A stretch of 64,000 bases of DNA from Ewingella sp049889095 (GCA_049889095.1 JBLJFK010000001.1); one strand, 5' to 3'; counted from the first letter of the stretch, positions 44,085 through 53,778 are shown. The notes: generated by a model from the sequence alone, not told the origin. Numbers and translations: made by a program.

Positions 44085-44972
44085 TTACTTACCTGCGAAC
44101 TCTTCCAGCCAGGCCTTGAACGCCGGTCCCTGCGATTTGTGGCGAATACCATACTCAACAAAGGCTTTCATATAGCCAAGTTTATCACCACAGTCATGTG
44201 AGCGACCGGTCATGGTAAAAGCTTCGACGGTTTTTTTCTTCATCAGCATAGCGATAGCATCGGTCAGCTGAATTTCATTGCCTGCGCCGTACGGAGTCAC
44301 AGCCAGCAGTGGCCAGATGTCTTCGGATAATACGTAACGCCCAACAACAGCAAGATTCGATGGCGCATCTTTGCGATCCGGTTTCTCAACAATCGCAGTC
44401 ATCGGGGTACTTTTGCCCGGTTCGCCTTCCACGCCGTTGCAATCGACTACACCGTATTTAGACACATCTTCTTCAGGCACTTCTTCAACCATTATCTGAC
44501 TGTTGCCGCTTTCTTTAAAACGGGCCAGCATGGCGGCAAGGTTATCTTTACGAAGATCGCTGGTGGAGTCATCCATCAGAACGTCAGGCAGAATAACGAC
44601 AAAAGGTGAGTTACCAATTAGAGGTTTCGCACACAACACTGCATGGCCCAGACCCTTTGACTGGCCCTGACGCACATTCATTATCGTTACGCCTTTCGGG
44701 CAGATCGATTGCACTTCTTCCAGCAACTGGCGCTTAACGCGTGATTCCAGCATGCTTTCCAGTTCAAACGACGTGTCGAAATGGTTTTCAATGGCATTTT
44801 TAGAAGAGTGAGTCACCAGGATGATTTCTTTAATGCCAGCGGCAGCACATTCGTTAACAATGTATTGGATCAATGGTTTATCAACGATCGGCAACATTTC
44901 TTTAGGAATGGCTTTTGTAGCAGGCAACATGCGGGTGCCAAGACCGGCAACAGGGATAACAGCTTTTAACAT
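44085..44972 (-). CDS. galU: UTP-glucose-1-phosphate uridylyltransferase (GalU type at the galF position)
   Basis: Makes UDP-glucose for lipopolysaccharide and capsule sugars. The 295-residue protein has the active pyrophosphorylase signature GLGTRMLPATKAIPKEM; GalF of E. coli has M-H in place of T-R there. PYGAGNEIQLTDAI and KAWLEEF also agree with GalU. Its short N-terminus (MLKAVIPVAG) and its location next to the O-antigen operon are those of GalF. So sequence says GalU and position says galF. Confidence 0.92.
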   Translation of the reverse strand: MLKAVIPVAGLGTRMLPATKAIPKEMLPIVDKPLIQYIVNECAAAGIKEIILVTHSSKNAIENHFDTSFELESMLESRVKRQLLEEVQSICPKGVTIMNVRQGQSKGLGHAVLCAKPLIGNSPFVVILPDVLMDDSTSDLRKDNLAAMLARFKESGNSQIMVEEVPEEDVSKYGVVDCNGVEGEPGKSTPMTAIVEKPDRKDAPSNLAVVGRYVLSEDIWPLLAVTPYGAGNEIQLTDAIAMLMKKKTVEAFTMTGRSHDCGDKLGYMKAFVEYGIRHKSQGPAFKAWLEEFAGK

Positions 44973-45501
44973 TGTAAAGGATACTCCTTGAAACCAATAG
45001 TTTGAAAATTCAGCCAGTTATAATATTAAAAACGTTCGGTCACTCACTGTACTGAAGTTGTTTAAATCATTTCTTTTTCAGTGTCGCTTGTTCTTCTACC
45101 AGTATAGACCCTGAGTAAAGGAAGGAAGCGTTAAGCGACGCATGCTACTAAACATCTTCTGATCTGATACCTGCTAGTTACGATAGCAGCAAGTACACAT
45201 AAACGTTAAGCTAAAGACTTAAAATTCAGAATGTTTCCCTCGTTTGCGGGTTTTATAATCGCAAACTGTCACTTTCTGACCCATTGTTCAGACGGCCAAC
45301 CGACGCACGACTTTCAATCGAAACACCTTTTTTTCTGGTACTTACTGTACTGATTTGAGTTTAAAATCGCTGATCATTATCATTCATGCCGTAACACAAT
45401 TATTTCTTACAGCTCACTCAGCTGGCTATTTGCCGATGTAAGAATTGACCTCATTTATAGAGGCCAGGTTCTTTTAGACATATGCCGACGCTCAGTCCTG
45501 A
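44973..45501. other. galU-asmA intergenic region
   Basis: About 530 bp. It must carry the galU promoter. I see no reading frame, no strong terminator after asmA, and no repeat family member. Confidence 0.5.
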
Positions 45502-47340
45502 CTACTTGATCAATGACTTGAGGTCTTTGCCGTCTTTACTGCCTTTATTTTTATCAATCCAGTTCTGAATGGCGCTTTTGGCTTCATTCTGCAACTGGTT
45601 GCGAAGTACCTGGTCAACCTGCAACTGGTAGTTCAATTGCGTCCACGGACCATAAACACGCAACGGTATATCGGTGTTTTGCAGCCGGGAGATCAAATTA
45701 CCGTTCCCCTTCCAACCACCGGTAACACGAACGCTCAGATTCATATCGCACTGACTGTCAGGGAAATTCAAACTCCCCTCACCTTTAGCTGTCAGCATGG
45801 CGGAATCAGCCACCAAATTGGATAACTGCAAGGTGCCGTTCTTCAGTTCTCCCTGAGCCTGTATTGTCTTCACGGCAGTGAAGTGCTCGTAATTCTCAAG
45901 TCCCTGCACACTGTTGTTATTACGGGTCACCGCCTGCTGAATAAGCTGCTGAATATTCAGGCCATTCAGACGGGCATTCTCCATCGACATCTGCGCATTG
46001 CCACGCCAGTTTTGACTGAAATCTGCAGTGGATAACCCCTGCCCCGACACGTCTCCGTCCAGCGAGAAGCTACCGGAAAGCACTTGCGGCAAATTATAGG
46101 CAGCCAATACCTGTCCCAGTTCAACATTATGAACAACAGGTTTAATACTGATTAACGCCCGCGTCTTGGTCGCGTCCATCGTACCTGGCAGCGAGAAATC
46201 GCCAGGCGCCATCTTACCGCTCAGTGTTTTCAGGTTGACCCTGCCCTGACGGTTCTCAGCCAGCAGACTAAAACCCTGAATCTTTAAGCCACGGTATGTT
46301 AAGTCAGCCACATTTAACGCCAGATTGGCATTAAAGCTATTGAGTATGCTGAAGTTATTGGTTTCTTTGCTGACATCCCGGGCAATCACCGGCGCAGACG
46401 TCACTGCCTTAGCCGTTTCAGCTGTTTGACCCGCAGTCTTCGCCTGCCAGCCAGACAGTGCATCGAGATCCAATTTCTCAGCATTCAGGTTGACCTGATA
46501 ATTCGCCGTGCCGGAAAGCGTAGCCGCCGCCGTGCCGCTGAGCTGGTTATCATTAGCGGTTAGAGTTAGTTGGCTTAGCGTCATGCGCTGGCTGTCATTT
46601 TGGTAACTGGCCTGCATTGAGCCGCCACCCTGAATCCCGTTGGCCGGAATATCTGCACCGTTTAACTGATAGGTAAATTTGCTAATGTTGGCGGAAAACT
46701 GCTCAGGATACTTCTGCATGTCCAGATCGGCGGAGAGCGAAAATGCAAGATCACGCTGATTACGGTTAATGCGGCTGGAAAGTTCAAGGGTTGCCTGGCG
46801 GTGCGCATTCTGTACAAGTTGCAAATTCAGATCACGTACATTTATCTGGTCATTCATACCGCGCTGCCAGATAAGAAGACTGTCTGCCAGACTGATTTTA
46901 TCAATATCAAACTTCCACCCGGACTCCAGTTCACTGGGTGGCTGGACAGAAGAGGAAGGCGCTATAGGCGCATCCGGCATATTCGCTTCACTTTCCGGCG
47001 TCAGGCGAATCACCGCATTTTTGAACATCACCTGACGAACCGCCAACTGATGTGACAGAAGTGGCCAGAGTTTAACGTCGAGACGCATATTCTCCGCACT
47101 GACTACCGGTTTGCTGGCACCAGGTGCGGTCAACGACGTCTGTCCGGCGAGAATGCTGAGCTGTGGCCAGACGTGCCAGCGTAAATCCCCTTTGATCGCC
47201 AGCTGATAGCCGGTTTTTTGCTCAACCCGATCCGTCATATAAGCACGGAAATCATTCGGATTAATTAAAAATACCAGCGACGTCATACCGGCAATAATCA
47301 CCACCAGTAAAATAACCAGCGTAGTCAGTAATCTTCTCAT
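45502..47340 (-). CDS. asmA: AsmA family envelope protein
   Basis: A 612-residue protein (E. coli 617) with one N-terminal TM helix (about residues 5-26) and a large periplasmic part. It has the AsmA N-terminal domain (INPNDFRAYMTDRVEQKTGYQLAIKGDLRW) and C-terminal domain (LSGSFSLDGDVSGQGLS, ARLNGLNIQQLIQQA). AsmA-like proteins are linked to lipid transport between the membranes; in E. coli asmA mutations suppress outer membrane protein assembly defects. It lies 48 bases downstream of dcd. Confidence 0.95.
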   Translation of the reverse strand: MRRLLTTLVILLVVIIAGMTSLVFLINPNDFRAYMTDRVEQKTGYQLAIKGDLRWHVWPQLSILAGQTSLTAPGASKPVVSAENMRLDVKLWPLLSHQLAVRQVMFKNAVIRLTPESEANMPDAPIAPSSSVQPPSELESGWKFDIDKISLADSLLIWQRGMNDQINVRDLNLQLVQNAHRQATLELSSRINRNQRDLAFSLSADLDMQKYPEQFSANISKFTYQLNGADIPANGIQGGGSMQASYQNDSQRMTLSQLTLTANDNQLSGTAAATLSGTANYQVNLNAEKLDLDALSGWQAKTAGQTAETAKAVTSAPVIARDVSKETNNFSILNSFNANLALNVADLTYRGLKIQGFSLLAENRQGRVNLKTLSGKMAPGDFSLPGTMDATKTRALISIKPVVHNVELGQVLAAYNLPQVLSGSFSLDGDVSGQGLSTADFSQNWRGNAQMSMENARLNGLNIQQLIQQAVTRNNNSVQGLENYEHFTAVKTIQAQGELKNGTLQLSNLVADSAMLTAKGEGSLNFPDSQCDMNLSVRVTGGWKGNGNLISRLQNTDIPLRVYGPWTQLNYQLQVDQVLRNQLQNEAKSAIQNWIDKNKGSKDGKDLKSLIK

Positions 47341-47388
47341 GCCTTCCTCTTATCGTTTAACCCGCAAATCAGAGGGTACAAACTTGAA

Positions 47389-47970
47389 TCAGTCTTTGTC
47401 TATACGGCTTGCTACTGCGCCCTGTTGATCGCGATATTTAGCATCCTGCCGGCTGTTATAAGGGCGTGAAGCAGGACCCGACAGTGGTTCAAAGCTTAGC
47501 GCACCAATCAGCATTCCAGGACGTAAAGCCAGAGGCAACTTACCTGAATTATAGAATTCCAGGACGATCCGACCTTGCCAACCAGGATCAATACGATGCG
47601 CCGTCACGTGAACCATCAATCCGAGGCGAGCCAGAGAAGAGCGCCCGTCAAGCCAGCCCACCAGATCATCAGGGATTGAAACCGTCTCGAAGGTTACGGC
47701 CAGCGCCAGTTCACCTGGGTGCAAAAAGAACGCCTCGCCTTCCGGCAGCACAATCTCGTCGCTCATGACTTTGTCCAGCGAAGCGCTGACTTCATCCTTC
47801 GGGCCACTAAGATCGATAAAACCTGCGTTATGGCCCAGAAAGACGCGAAACCCATTACCCAGACGTACATCTACCGTAGCGCCGTTAATGCGTTCTACGG
47901 GTGGACGCGGTGTGATTGTCAACTTGCCGCTGTCCATCCAGGCTTCTATATCTCGGTCGCAAAGTCTCAT
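47389..47970 (-). CDS. dcd: dCTP deaminase
   Basis: Deaminates dCTP to dUTP, feeding thymidylate synthesis. It has 193 residues, as in E. coli. The catalytic Glu lies in GRIVLEFYNSG, and the nucleotide-binding segments are GRSSLARLGLMVHVTAHRID and FFLHPGELALA. It lies in the conserved udk-dcd-asmA order. Confidence 0.97.
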   Translation of the reverse strand: MRLCDRDIEAWMDSGKLTITPRPPVERINGATVDVRLGNGFRVFLGHNAGFIDLSGPKDEVSASLDKVMSDEIVLPEGEAFFLHPGELALAVTFETVSIPDDLVGWLDGRSSLARLGLMVHVTAHRIDPGWQGRIVLEFYNSGKLPLALRPGMLIGALSFEPLSGPASRPYNSRQDAKYRDQQGAVASRIDKD

Positions 47971-48026
47971 CGTGTCTCTCTCCGTTTGCTAACTGCTAAA
48001 AAGGCCATCGAAAACGAGTGGTTTTT

Positions 48027-48668
48027 TTAATTGAAGAACTGGCTAATTTTTGCTTTAAGAATATCAATGGCGATACGGTTTTTCCCGCCGCGAGGAACGA
48101 TGATATCTGCATATTGTTTAGAAGGTTCAATAAATTGCAGGAACATCGGACGCACGGTTTTCTGATACTGCACCATCACCGAATCCATAGAGCGGCCGCG
48201 TTCGTTAACATCGCGTTTCATACGACGCATCAGACAGATGTCCAGCGGTGTATCGACGAAAATAGAGAAGTTCATCTCTTGACGCAGCCGGACATCCGTC
48301 AACAGCAGAATGCCTTCGAGGATGATCACTTTCTTTGGCTTAAGGGTGACGGTTTCGCTTAGACGCGTATGCTCGATAAAGCTATAACCCGGTAATTCAA
48401 TGGATTGCCCGGCTTTCAGGCTTTGTAAGTGCTGCAATAATAAATTGTGGTCCATGGCGCTGGGATGGTCATAGTTGGTTTTTACCCGCTCCTCCATGGT
48501 CATGTGGCTCTGGTCTTTATAGTAGCAGTCTTCTGGAATCACCCCGATATGCTCATCACCGACCTGATCACGAAGTTCACGATATAAGGTACTGGCAATA
48601 AGGCTTTTCCCAGAGGCAGATGCGCCAGCAATACCGACGATGACACACTGATGGAGCTTGTCAGACAT
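48027..48668 (-). CDS. udk: Uridine/cytidine kinase
   Basis: Phosphorylates uridine and cytidine in pyrimidine salvage. The Walker A motif is GIAGASASGKS, followed by EDCYYKDQSHMTMEER and the lid region RRMKRDVNERGRS. The frame stays open 33 codons upstream, but the E. coli-like N-terminus (MSDKLHQCVIVG) and total length of 213 residues fix the start at 48668. Confidence 0.97.
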   Translation of the reverse strand: MSDKLHQCVIVGIAGASASGKSLIASTLYRELRDQVGDEHIGVIPEDCYYKDQSHMTMEERVKTNYDHPSAMDHNLLLQHLQSLKAGQSIELPGYSFIEHTRLSETVTLKPKKVIILEGILLLTDVRLRQEMNFSIFVDTPLDICLMRRMKRDVNERGRSMDSVMVQYQKTVRPMFLQFIEPSKQYADIIVPRGGKNRIAIDILKAKISQFFN

Positions 48669-48982
48669 AAAATTAAAGACCTGATTTGGAGGTTTGAGGG
48701 GCAAAAGCACGCAGACAGTGCTTTGATCGCGCCAATTATAGGGAGTAAGCCAGCGTGATGCCAGCACTTACCGGTTACTGCCGTGATCGATTGAACAGTG
48801 GATTACTATATGAACATAAACAGGCTGGGCAAGCGTGCAAAATCCGCCTTCATCCGCTTTCAGGATACTCCCCGATGGTAACATACAGTAGAATTGCCAA
48901 ATTATTTGGCATGCAATGACTCGATTGCCATCGAAGTATTTGAAAAACTACTGCTGTATTCCCCTGAAAAAGAGTCTGTTTT
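48669..48982. other. udk - PAP2-like gene intergenic region
   Basis: About 310 bp between divergent genes, presumably carrying both promoters. A 17-codon frame starting near 48808 has no supporting homology. Nothing else is evident. Confidence 0.5.
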
Positions 48983-49624
48983 ATGAATTGGTCCTTCCTG
49001 ACTTTCTTCGGTGACAGCATGTTGCTGCTGCCCAGTGCTGTAATTATTTTCATCCTGCTGATGTCATCCTACGCAAGCCGTAAACCGGCCGGTCAGTGGA
49101 TAATGGTTTTTGGTAACGTGGGGAGCATTGTTTGCCTGTCAAAACTGGCATTTATGGGATGGGGCATTGGTAGCCGTGAGTATGACTTCACGGGTTTCAG
49201 TGGTCATTCTGCGCTGTCAGCTACTATCTTGCCAGTCATGCTGTGGGTGCTAAGCGGGCGCTTCTCCACTGCAGTTGGCCGCATTGCCGTTTCCTGCGGT
49301 TACATGCTGGCTCTCGCTGTCGGTTATTCACGTTTGGTTATTCACGTTCATTCCACGTCAGAAGTTGTGGCCGGATTGGCCCTGGGCTTTGTAGCAAGCA
49401 GCATTTTCTTGCTGTTGCAGCGCCACCGTTTAGCGCCGAGCCTCTCCTATCAAAAAAGCGTCTGCGCGTTGATATTGCCGCTGCTATTAATTAACACAGG
49501 TAAGGCGGCTCCCACTCAGGGATTACTGGAGCGGATTGCCATAACTCTCGCTTCGGTAGCAACCCCCTACACACGGGCGGATTTGCAATCCAGCACGACT
49601 ACTGATGTGAGTCATGCCAGATGA
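48983..49624 (+). CDS. PAP2-like membrane protein with degenerate phosphatase motifs
   Basis: A 213-residue membrane protein with about six hydrophobic segments. It resembles PAP2 phosphatases: SGHS at 73-76 (second motif) and S116-R117-x5-H123-x3-E127 (third motif, with Glu where Asp is usual). The first motif, KxxxxxxRP, is not recognisable. PAP2 proteins usually dephosphorylate lipid phosphates such as undecaprenyl pyrophosphate at the periplasmic face. Whether this one is active is uncertain. It stands alone between udk (divergent) and apbC (convergent). Confidence 0.75.
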   Translation: MNWSFLTFFGDSMLLLPSAVIIFILLMSSYASRKPAGQWIMVFGNVGSIVCLSKLAFMGWGIGSREYDFTGFSGHSALSATILPVMLWVLSGRFSTAVGRIAVSCGYMLALAVGYSRLVIHVHSTSEVVAGLALGFVASSIFLLLQRHRLAPSLSYQKSVCALILPLLLINTGKAAPTQGLLERIAITLASVATPYTRADLQSSTTTDVSHAR

Positions 49625-49628
49625 ACAT

Positions 49629-49660
49629 TAAAAAACCGGCTTCTATGCCGGTTTTTATTT
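49629..49660. terminator. Bidirectional terminator between the PAP2-like gene and apbC
   Basis: A 10-bp stem, AAAAACCGGC (49631-49640) with GCCGGTTTTT (49647-49656), and a 6-base loop, provides T-runs on both strands between convergent genes. Confidence 0.88.
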
Positions 49661-49681
49661 AATTAAATGATAGCGTTAAGG

Positions 49682-50794
49682 TCACAAAGCGCGGAAGGCA
49701 ATTTCCGTGGGGATCGCGTCGCCCTTCCAATAGAGCTGCGCGGCCATACGGGCGGCGAGCTGACGGTACAACAAGGTAAATTCGCTCTGTGGATTGGATA
49801 CCACTGTCGGCTCACCGCGATCTAAATCCTCACGCAACGAAATATGCAGTGGCATCTGGGCCAACAACTCACAGCGGTATTTTTCTGCCAGTTTCTGCGC
49901 GCCGCCGGTGCCAAAAATCGGCTCATGGTGACCGCACTGGCTGCAAATATGCATGCTCATATTTTCGATAATGCCGAGTACCGGCACGTTGACTTTTTCA
50001 AACATCACGATGCCTTTCATGGCATCAAGCAGCGCAATGTCCTGTGGTGTGGTGACTACCACCGCGCCCGTCACCGGGATATTTTGCGACAGCGTGAGTT
50101 GGATATCGCCAGTACCCGGCGGCAGGTCAATCACCAGATAATCGAGATCCGGCCATAGCGTGTCTTGTAACATCTGCATCAGTGCTTTGCTGGCCATCGG
50201 ACCGCGCCACACCATAGCGTTATCATCTGTCACCAAATAACCAATAGAGTTAGTCGCCAGGCCATGAGCCATGATCGGAGCCATATGTTGGCCATCAGGC
50301 GACGTTGGACGTTCATCCTCGGTACCCAGCATATTGGGCACCGACGGACCATAAATGTCTGCGTCCAGAATGCCAACTTTCGCGCCTTCGGCAGCAAGCG
50401 CCAGGGCGACGTTCACCGCCGTGGTCGACTTGCCTACTCCACCTTTGCCGGAACTGACAGCAATGATGTTGCGCACGCCTTTAATGCCAGGCTGGTCGTT
50501 GGCGCGTCGCAGGGTAGCGATGTCATGTTTAAGACGCCATTCGATGCCTTTTGCGCCAGTCACCCGCATCAGTTCAGCACTGGTGCTCTCTTTCAGGGCA
50601 TCAAAACCGCTTTGCCACGCAAAAGGCAGTGTGAGATCGAGGTGCAGCACGTTGTCCATCAGGGCACAGTGATGCAGCGCCTTTATCGACAACAGGTCTT
50701 TTTGCAGGGTGAAATGGGTAAAAGTGGCCAGTACGCCGGTCACCAAGGCGTGCAGTCCCTCAGGGGTATTCTGCTCAGGGGAATGAGATGTCAT
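49682..50794 (-). CDS. apbC: ApbC/Mrp, P-loop iron-sulfur cluster carrier
   Basis: Carries and transfers Fe-S clusters to target proteins. The 370-residue protein has an N-terminal MIP18-like domain, the deviant Walker A AVSSGKGGVGKSTTAVN, GILDADIYGPSVPNMLG, YLVIDLPPGTGD and the cluster-binding CxxC in HICSQCGHHEP. The frame is open 20 codons upstream; AGGAG 5-6 bases before the ATG at 50794 selects the start. It is divergent from metG, as in E. coli. Confidence 0.97.
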   Translation of the reverse strand: MTSHSPEQNTPEGLHALVTGVLATFTHFTLQKDLLSIKALHHCALMDNVLHLDLTLPFAWQSGFDALKESTSAELMRVTGAKGIEWRLKHDIATLRRANDQPGIKGVRNIIAVSSGKGGVGKSTTAVNVALALAAEGAKVGILDADIYGPSVPNMLGTEDERPTSPDGQHMAPIMAHGLATNSIGYLVTDDNAMVWRGPMASKALMQMLQDTLWPDLDYLVIDLPPGTGDIQLTLSQNIPVTGAVVVTTPQDIALLDAMKGIVMFEKVNVPVLGIIENMSMHICSQCGHHEPIFGTGGAQKLAEKYRCELLAQMPLHISLREDLDRGEPTVVSNPQSEFTLLYRQLAARMAAQLYWKGDAIPTEIAFRAL

Positions 50795-50955
50795 CCCGGC
50801 TCCTTGAAACGTGTTATGAAAAGACATTGATATTTCTACGTAGCATATACTCAAAATGATTCGAGGATGATGAGTATACCGTTTGTTTACGTCGCCTACG
50901 GCTTTCGGTTAACATCAATGCCCCTGATTTCAACAGCAGAAAGCAAGTTCTTACT

Positions 50956-52989
50956 ATGGCTCAAGTCGCGAAAAAAATTTTGGTAACCTGTGCACTTCCG
51001 TACGCCAACGGATCTATTCACCTCGGCCACATGCTTGAGCACATCCAGGCTGACGTCTGGGTCCGTTACCAGCGAATGCGCGGCAATGAAGTTCATTTCA
51101 TCTGTGCTGACGATGCACACGGTACGCCGATCATGCTGAAAGCGCAGCAACTCGGTATTGAACCGGAGCAAATGATTGCCGAGATGAGCCAGGAGCATCA
51201 GAAAGATTTCGCCGGTTTTGACATCAGCTACGATAACTACCATTCAACGCACAGCGACGAAAACCGCGAGCTTTCTTCGCTGATCTACGGGCGTCTGAAA
51301 GAAAACGGCTTCATCAAAAATCGCATTATTTCCCAGCTGTACGACCCGGAAAAAGGCATGTTCCTGCCGGATCGTTTCGTGAAAGGCACCTGTCCGAAAT
51401 GTAAATCACCGGATCAGTATGGCGATAACTGCGAAGTATGCGGCGCAACTTACAGCCCAACTGAGCTTATCGAGCCAAAATCTGTGGTTTCCGGCGCAAC
51501 GCCCGTGATGCGTGACTCCGAGCATTTCTTCTTTGACCTGCCGGAATTCAGCGCCATGTTGCAGGCCTGGACCCGCTCCGGTGCGCTGCAGGAGCAGGTT
51601 GCAAATAAGATGCAGGAGTGGTTTGAGTCTGGTCTGCAGCAGTGGGACATCAGCCGCGACTCGCCGTACTTCGGCTTTGAGATCCCTGATGCACCGGGGA
51701 AATATTTTTACGTCTGGCTCGACGCGCCAATTGGCTATATGGGTTCATTCAAAAATTTGTGCGACCGTCGCCCCGATCTCAGTTTTGATGAGTTCTGGAA
51801 AAAAGACTCCACTACCGAGCTGTATCACTTCATCGGTAAAGATATCGTCTATTTCCATAGCCTGTTCTGGCCAGCGATGCTGGAAGGCAGCGATTTCCGC
51901 AAGCCAACCAACTTATTCGTGCACGGTTATGTGACGGTCAACGGCGCGAAGATGTCCAAATCGCGCGGTACCTTTATTAAAGCCAGTACCTACCTGAACC
52001 ATCTGGATGCGGACTGCCTGCGCTATTACTATGCCGCCAAACTCTCTTCCCGAATTGATGATATCGACCTGAATCTGGAGGACTTCGTCCAGCGCGTCAA
52101 CGCAGACATCGTCAATAAAGTGGTTAACCTGGCCTCACGTAATGCCGGTTTCCTCACCAAACGCTTCGACGGCCAGTTGGCAGATAAACTGGCAAACGAA
52201 GCGCTGTATAAAACCTTTACCGATGCCGCAGTAAGCATTGCTGAAGCCTATGCCAGCCGCGAGTCTGGTCGCGCTATCCGTGAAATCATGGCACTGGCCG
52301 ATCTGGCAAACCGTTATGTTGATGAACAGGCTCCCTGGGTAGTCGCGAAGCAGGAAGGCCACGATGCCGATCTGCAGGCCATCTGCTCCATGGGCATCAA
52401 TCTGTTCCGCGTCCTGATGACTTACCTGAAACCAGTATTACCGTCGCTGACCGAGCGTACAGAAGCGTTCCTTAACACGGAACTGACGTGGGACTCGATT
52501 GCACAACCATTGCTTTCGCATAAAGTGAATCCGTTCAAGGCGCTGTTCAGCCGAATTGAACTTGATAAGGTGGCCGCCATGGTTGATGCATCAAAAGAAG
52601 ATATTGCTGCCGCTAACGCAAAAGTGGTCACTGGCCCGCTGGCCGAAGACCCGATTCAGGAAACTATCACTTTTGAGGACTTCGCTAAAGTGGACATGCG
52701 CATTGCGTTGATCCAGAGCGCCGATTTCGTGGAAGGTTCTGACAAGCTGCTGCGTTTGCAGTTGGATCTCGGCGGCGAAACCCGTCAAATTTTCTCCGGT
52801 ATTCGCTCAGCCTACCCGGATCCAAAACTGCTGGAAGGCCGCCTGACCATTATGGTTGCCAATCTTGCACCGCGTAAAATGCGCTTTGGCATCTCAGAAG
52901 GCATGGTGATGGCCGCAGGCCCTGGTGGTAAAGAGATCTTCCTGCTAAGCCCGGATTCCGGTGCACAGCCAGGCATGCAGGTGAAGTAA
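50956..52989 (+). CDS. metG: Methionyl-tRNA synthetase
   Basis: Charges tRNA-Met. The 677 residues (as in E. coli) comprise a class I catalytic domain with the HIGH-type motif SIHLGHMLEH, a zinc knuckle with paired CPKC and CEVCG, the KMSKS motif in GAKMSKSRG, an anticodon-binding helical domain, and a C-terminal dimerisation/tRNA-binding domain (EDFAKVDMRIALI onward). Copies of the dispersed hairpin repeat begin about 90 bases after its stop. Confidence 0.99.
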   Translation: MAQVAKKILVTCALPYANGSIHLGHMLEHIQADVWVRYQRMRGNEVHFICADDAHGTPIMLKAQQLGIEPEQMIAEMSQEHQKDFAGFDISYDNYHSTHSDENRELSSLIYGRLKENGFIKNRIISQLYDPEKGMFLPDRFVKGTCPKCKSPDQYGDNCEVCGATYSPTELIEPKSVVSGATPVMRDSEHFFFDLPEFSAMLQAWTRSGALQEQVANKMQEWFESGLQQWDISRDSPYFGFEIPDAPGKYFYVWLDAPIGYMGSFKNLCDRRPDLSFDEFWKKDSTTELYHFIGKDIVYFHSLFWPAMLEGSDFRKPTNLFVHGYVTVNGAKMSKSRGTFIKASTYLNHLDADCLRYYYAAKLSSRIDDIDLNLEDFVQRVNADIVNKVVNLASRNAGFLTKRFDGQLADKLANEALYKTFTDAAVSIAEAYASRESGRAIREIMALADLANRYVDEQAPWVVAKQEGHDADLQAICSMGINLFRVLMTYLKPVLPSLTERTEAFLNTELTWDSIAQPLLSHKVNPFKALFSRIELDKVAAMVDASKEDIAAANAKVVTGPLAEDPIQETITFEDFAKVDMRIALIQSADFVEGSDKLLRLQLDLGGETRQIFSGIRSAYPDPKLLEGRLTIMVANLAPRKMRFGISEGMVMAAGPGGKEIFLLSPDSGAQPGMQVK

Positions 52990-53042
52990 AGCCGTTCGGG
53001 TTTTGAGCGGATTGCGACTCGCTTTCCGCTTTAACTTCAAAA

Positions 53043-53070
53043 CATTGGGTTACCACCCAGACCGGCTTTC
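53043..53070 (+). repeat. Partial hairpin repeat unit before R3
   Basis: CATTGGGTTACCACCCAGACCGG and the bases after it match the first 27 bases of R1/R3 with a few changes, including the mini-hairpin. The large stem is missing. Confidence 0.65.
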
Positions 53071-53082
53071 AAATTCAAAATT

Positions 53083-53156
53083 AAGACCTTGGGTTGCCAC
53101 GCAAACTGGCTTTAAGAGGCGCCTATCGCCGCGCCTCTTAAAAATCTCCGGCTCTT
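53083..53156 (+). repeat. Dispersed hairpin repeat, copy R3
   Basis: It matches R1 (6841-6914) at 70 of 74 positions. Its stem (TTTAAGAGGCGC with GCGCCTCTTAAA) remains fully paired, with an 8-base loop, CTATCGCC. Confidence 0.92.
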
Positions 53157-53163
53157 TCAACTG

Positions 53164-53204
53164 CGGGCCTTAACGCGGGTTTGGGCGGCAGCCCAAGGTC
53201 TTGT
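53164..53204 (-). repeat. Inverted partial hairpin unit after R3
   Basis: Read on the minus strand it starts AAGACCTTGGGCTGCCGCCC, matching the head of R3 with changes, then diverges. It faces R3 as R2 faces R1. Confidence 0.7.
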
Positions 53205-53246
53205 TTTTGAATTTAAAAAGCGACAAAGGGACGCAATAAGCCCTCT

Positions 53247-53300
53247 GGTCGGTGTGGGCCGACGCCCACGACCTTGAAGTTGAAGTTGAATTCAAAAGCG
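53247..53300 (+). repeat. 54-base dispersed module S2
   Basis: It matches S1 (7372-7425) at 52 of 54 positions and again lies immediately after the hairpin units. Confidence 0.92.
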
Positions 53301-53322
53301 GATATCAAGACGCCCCTCGATA

Positions 53323-53610
53323 TTATTTCGGCCATGAAGGCCACACCTTACGATCGTATTCCTGATGAATATCACTGTGGGTCAGCCCAATATCTCGCAG
53401 TTGATCGTCAGTCAATGACAACAACATTTTCCGGGTTGTACGCCGTTCGTTCCACGCTTGCATAAACTGTATGCTTTTTTTCCACCAGACGGTTTTCTTC
53501 ACTGTTGTGATAACGGGTACTTCGCTTAGCACCGTGTCACCAGGCAGAGACTCATTACAAACCGCTGCAGTACAGCTGCCGAACTGACGCTCTTCAATGC
53601 TGTTTTTCAT
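53323..53610 (-). CDS. YjiS-like small protein with DUF1127 domain
   Basis: A 95-residue protein whose C-terminal half (about residues 50-92) is a DUF1127/YjiS-type segment: AWNERRTTRKMLLSLTDDQLRDIGLTH. In other bacteria short DUF1127 proteins have been linked to small-RNA and phosphate/carbon metabolism; the N-terminal 45 residues here are not recognised. GGGAG lies 8 bases before the ATG. It is divergent from the MocR-type regulator, as yjiS is from yjiR in E. coli. Confidence 0.8.
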   Translation of the reverse strand: MKNSIEERQFGSCTAAVCNESLPGDTVLSEVPVITTVKKTVWWKKSIQFMQAWNERRTTRKMLLSLTDDQLRDIGLTHSDIHQEYDRKVWPSWPK

Positions 53611-53778
53611 TATATAAACTCCCGTTAACCTGATGACAACAGGATGCAGCAGAGACCCAAAACATTACAGATTCAGATATTCGATATTTAAACCATACAG
53701 AACTGGCGTTAGTGACAGGTTTGGCTCTAAATTAGAAGCATCTGTACTGCTTTCAGTTTTCTTCTGTGGAGAATATGC

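Larger units (their letters stand above)
52990..53322. other. metG - yjiS-like intergenic region, filled with repeats
   Basis: About 330 bp made almost wholly of repeat modules: a partial unit (53043-53070), full unit R3 (53083-53156), an inverted partial unit (53164-53204) and module S2 (53247-53300). The order and orientation echo the cheW-tsr gap, without the central nested repeat. Confidence 0.85.

Noticed and set aside
45371..45387. Fur-box-like sequence (TGATCATTATCATTC) between galU and asmA
   Set aside because: Partial match only, and no gene starts near it on a suitable strand.
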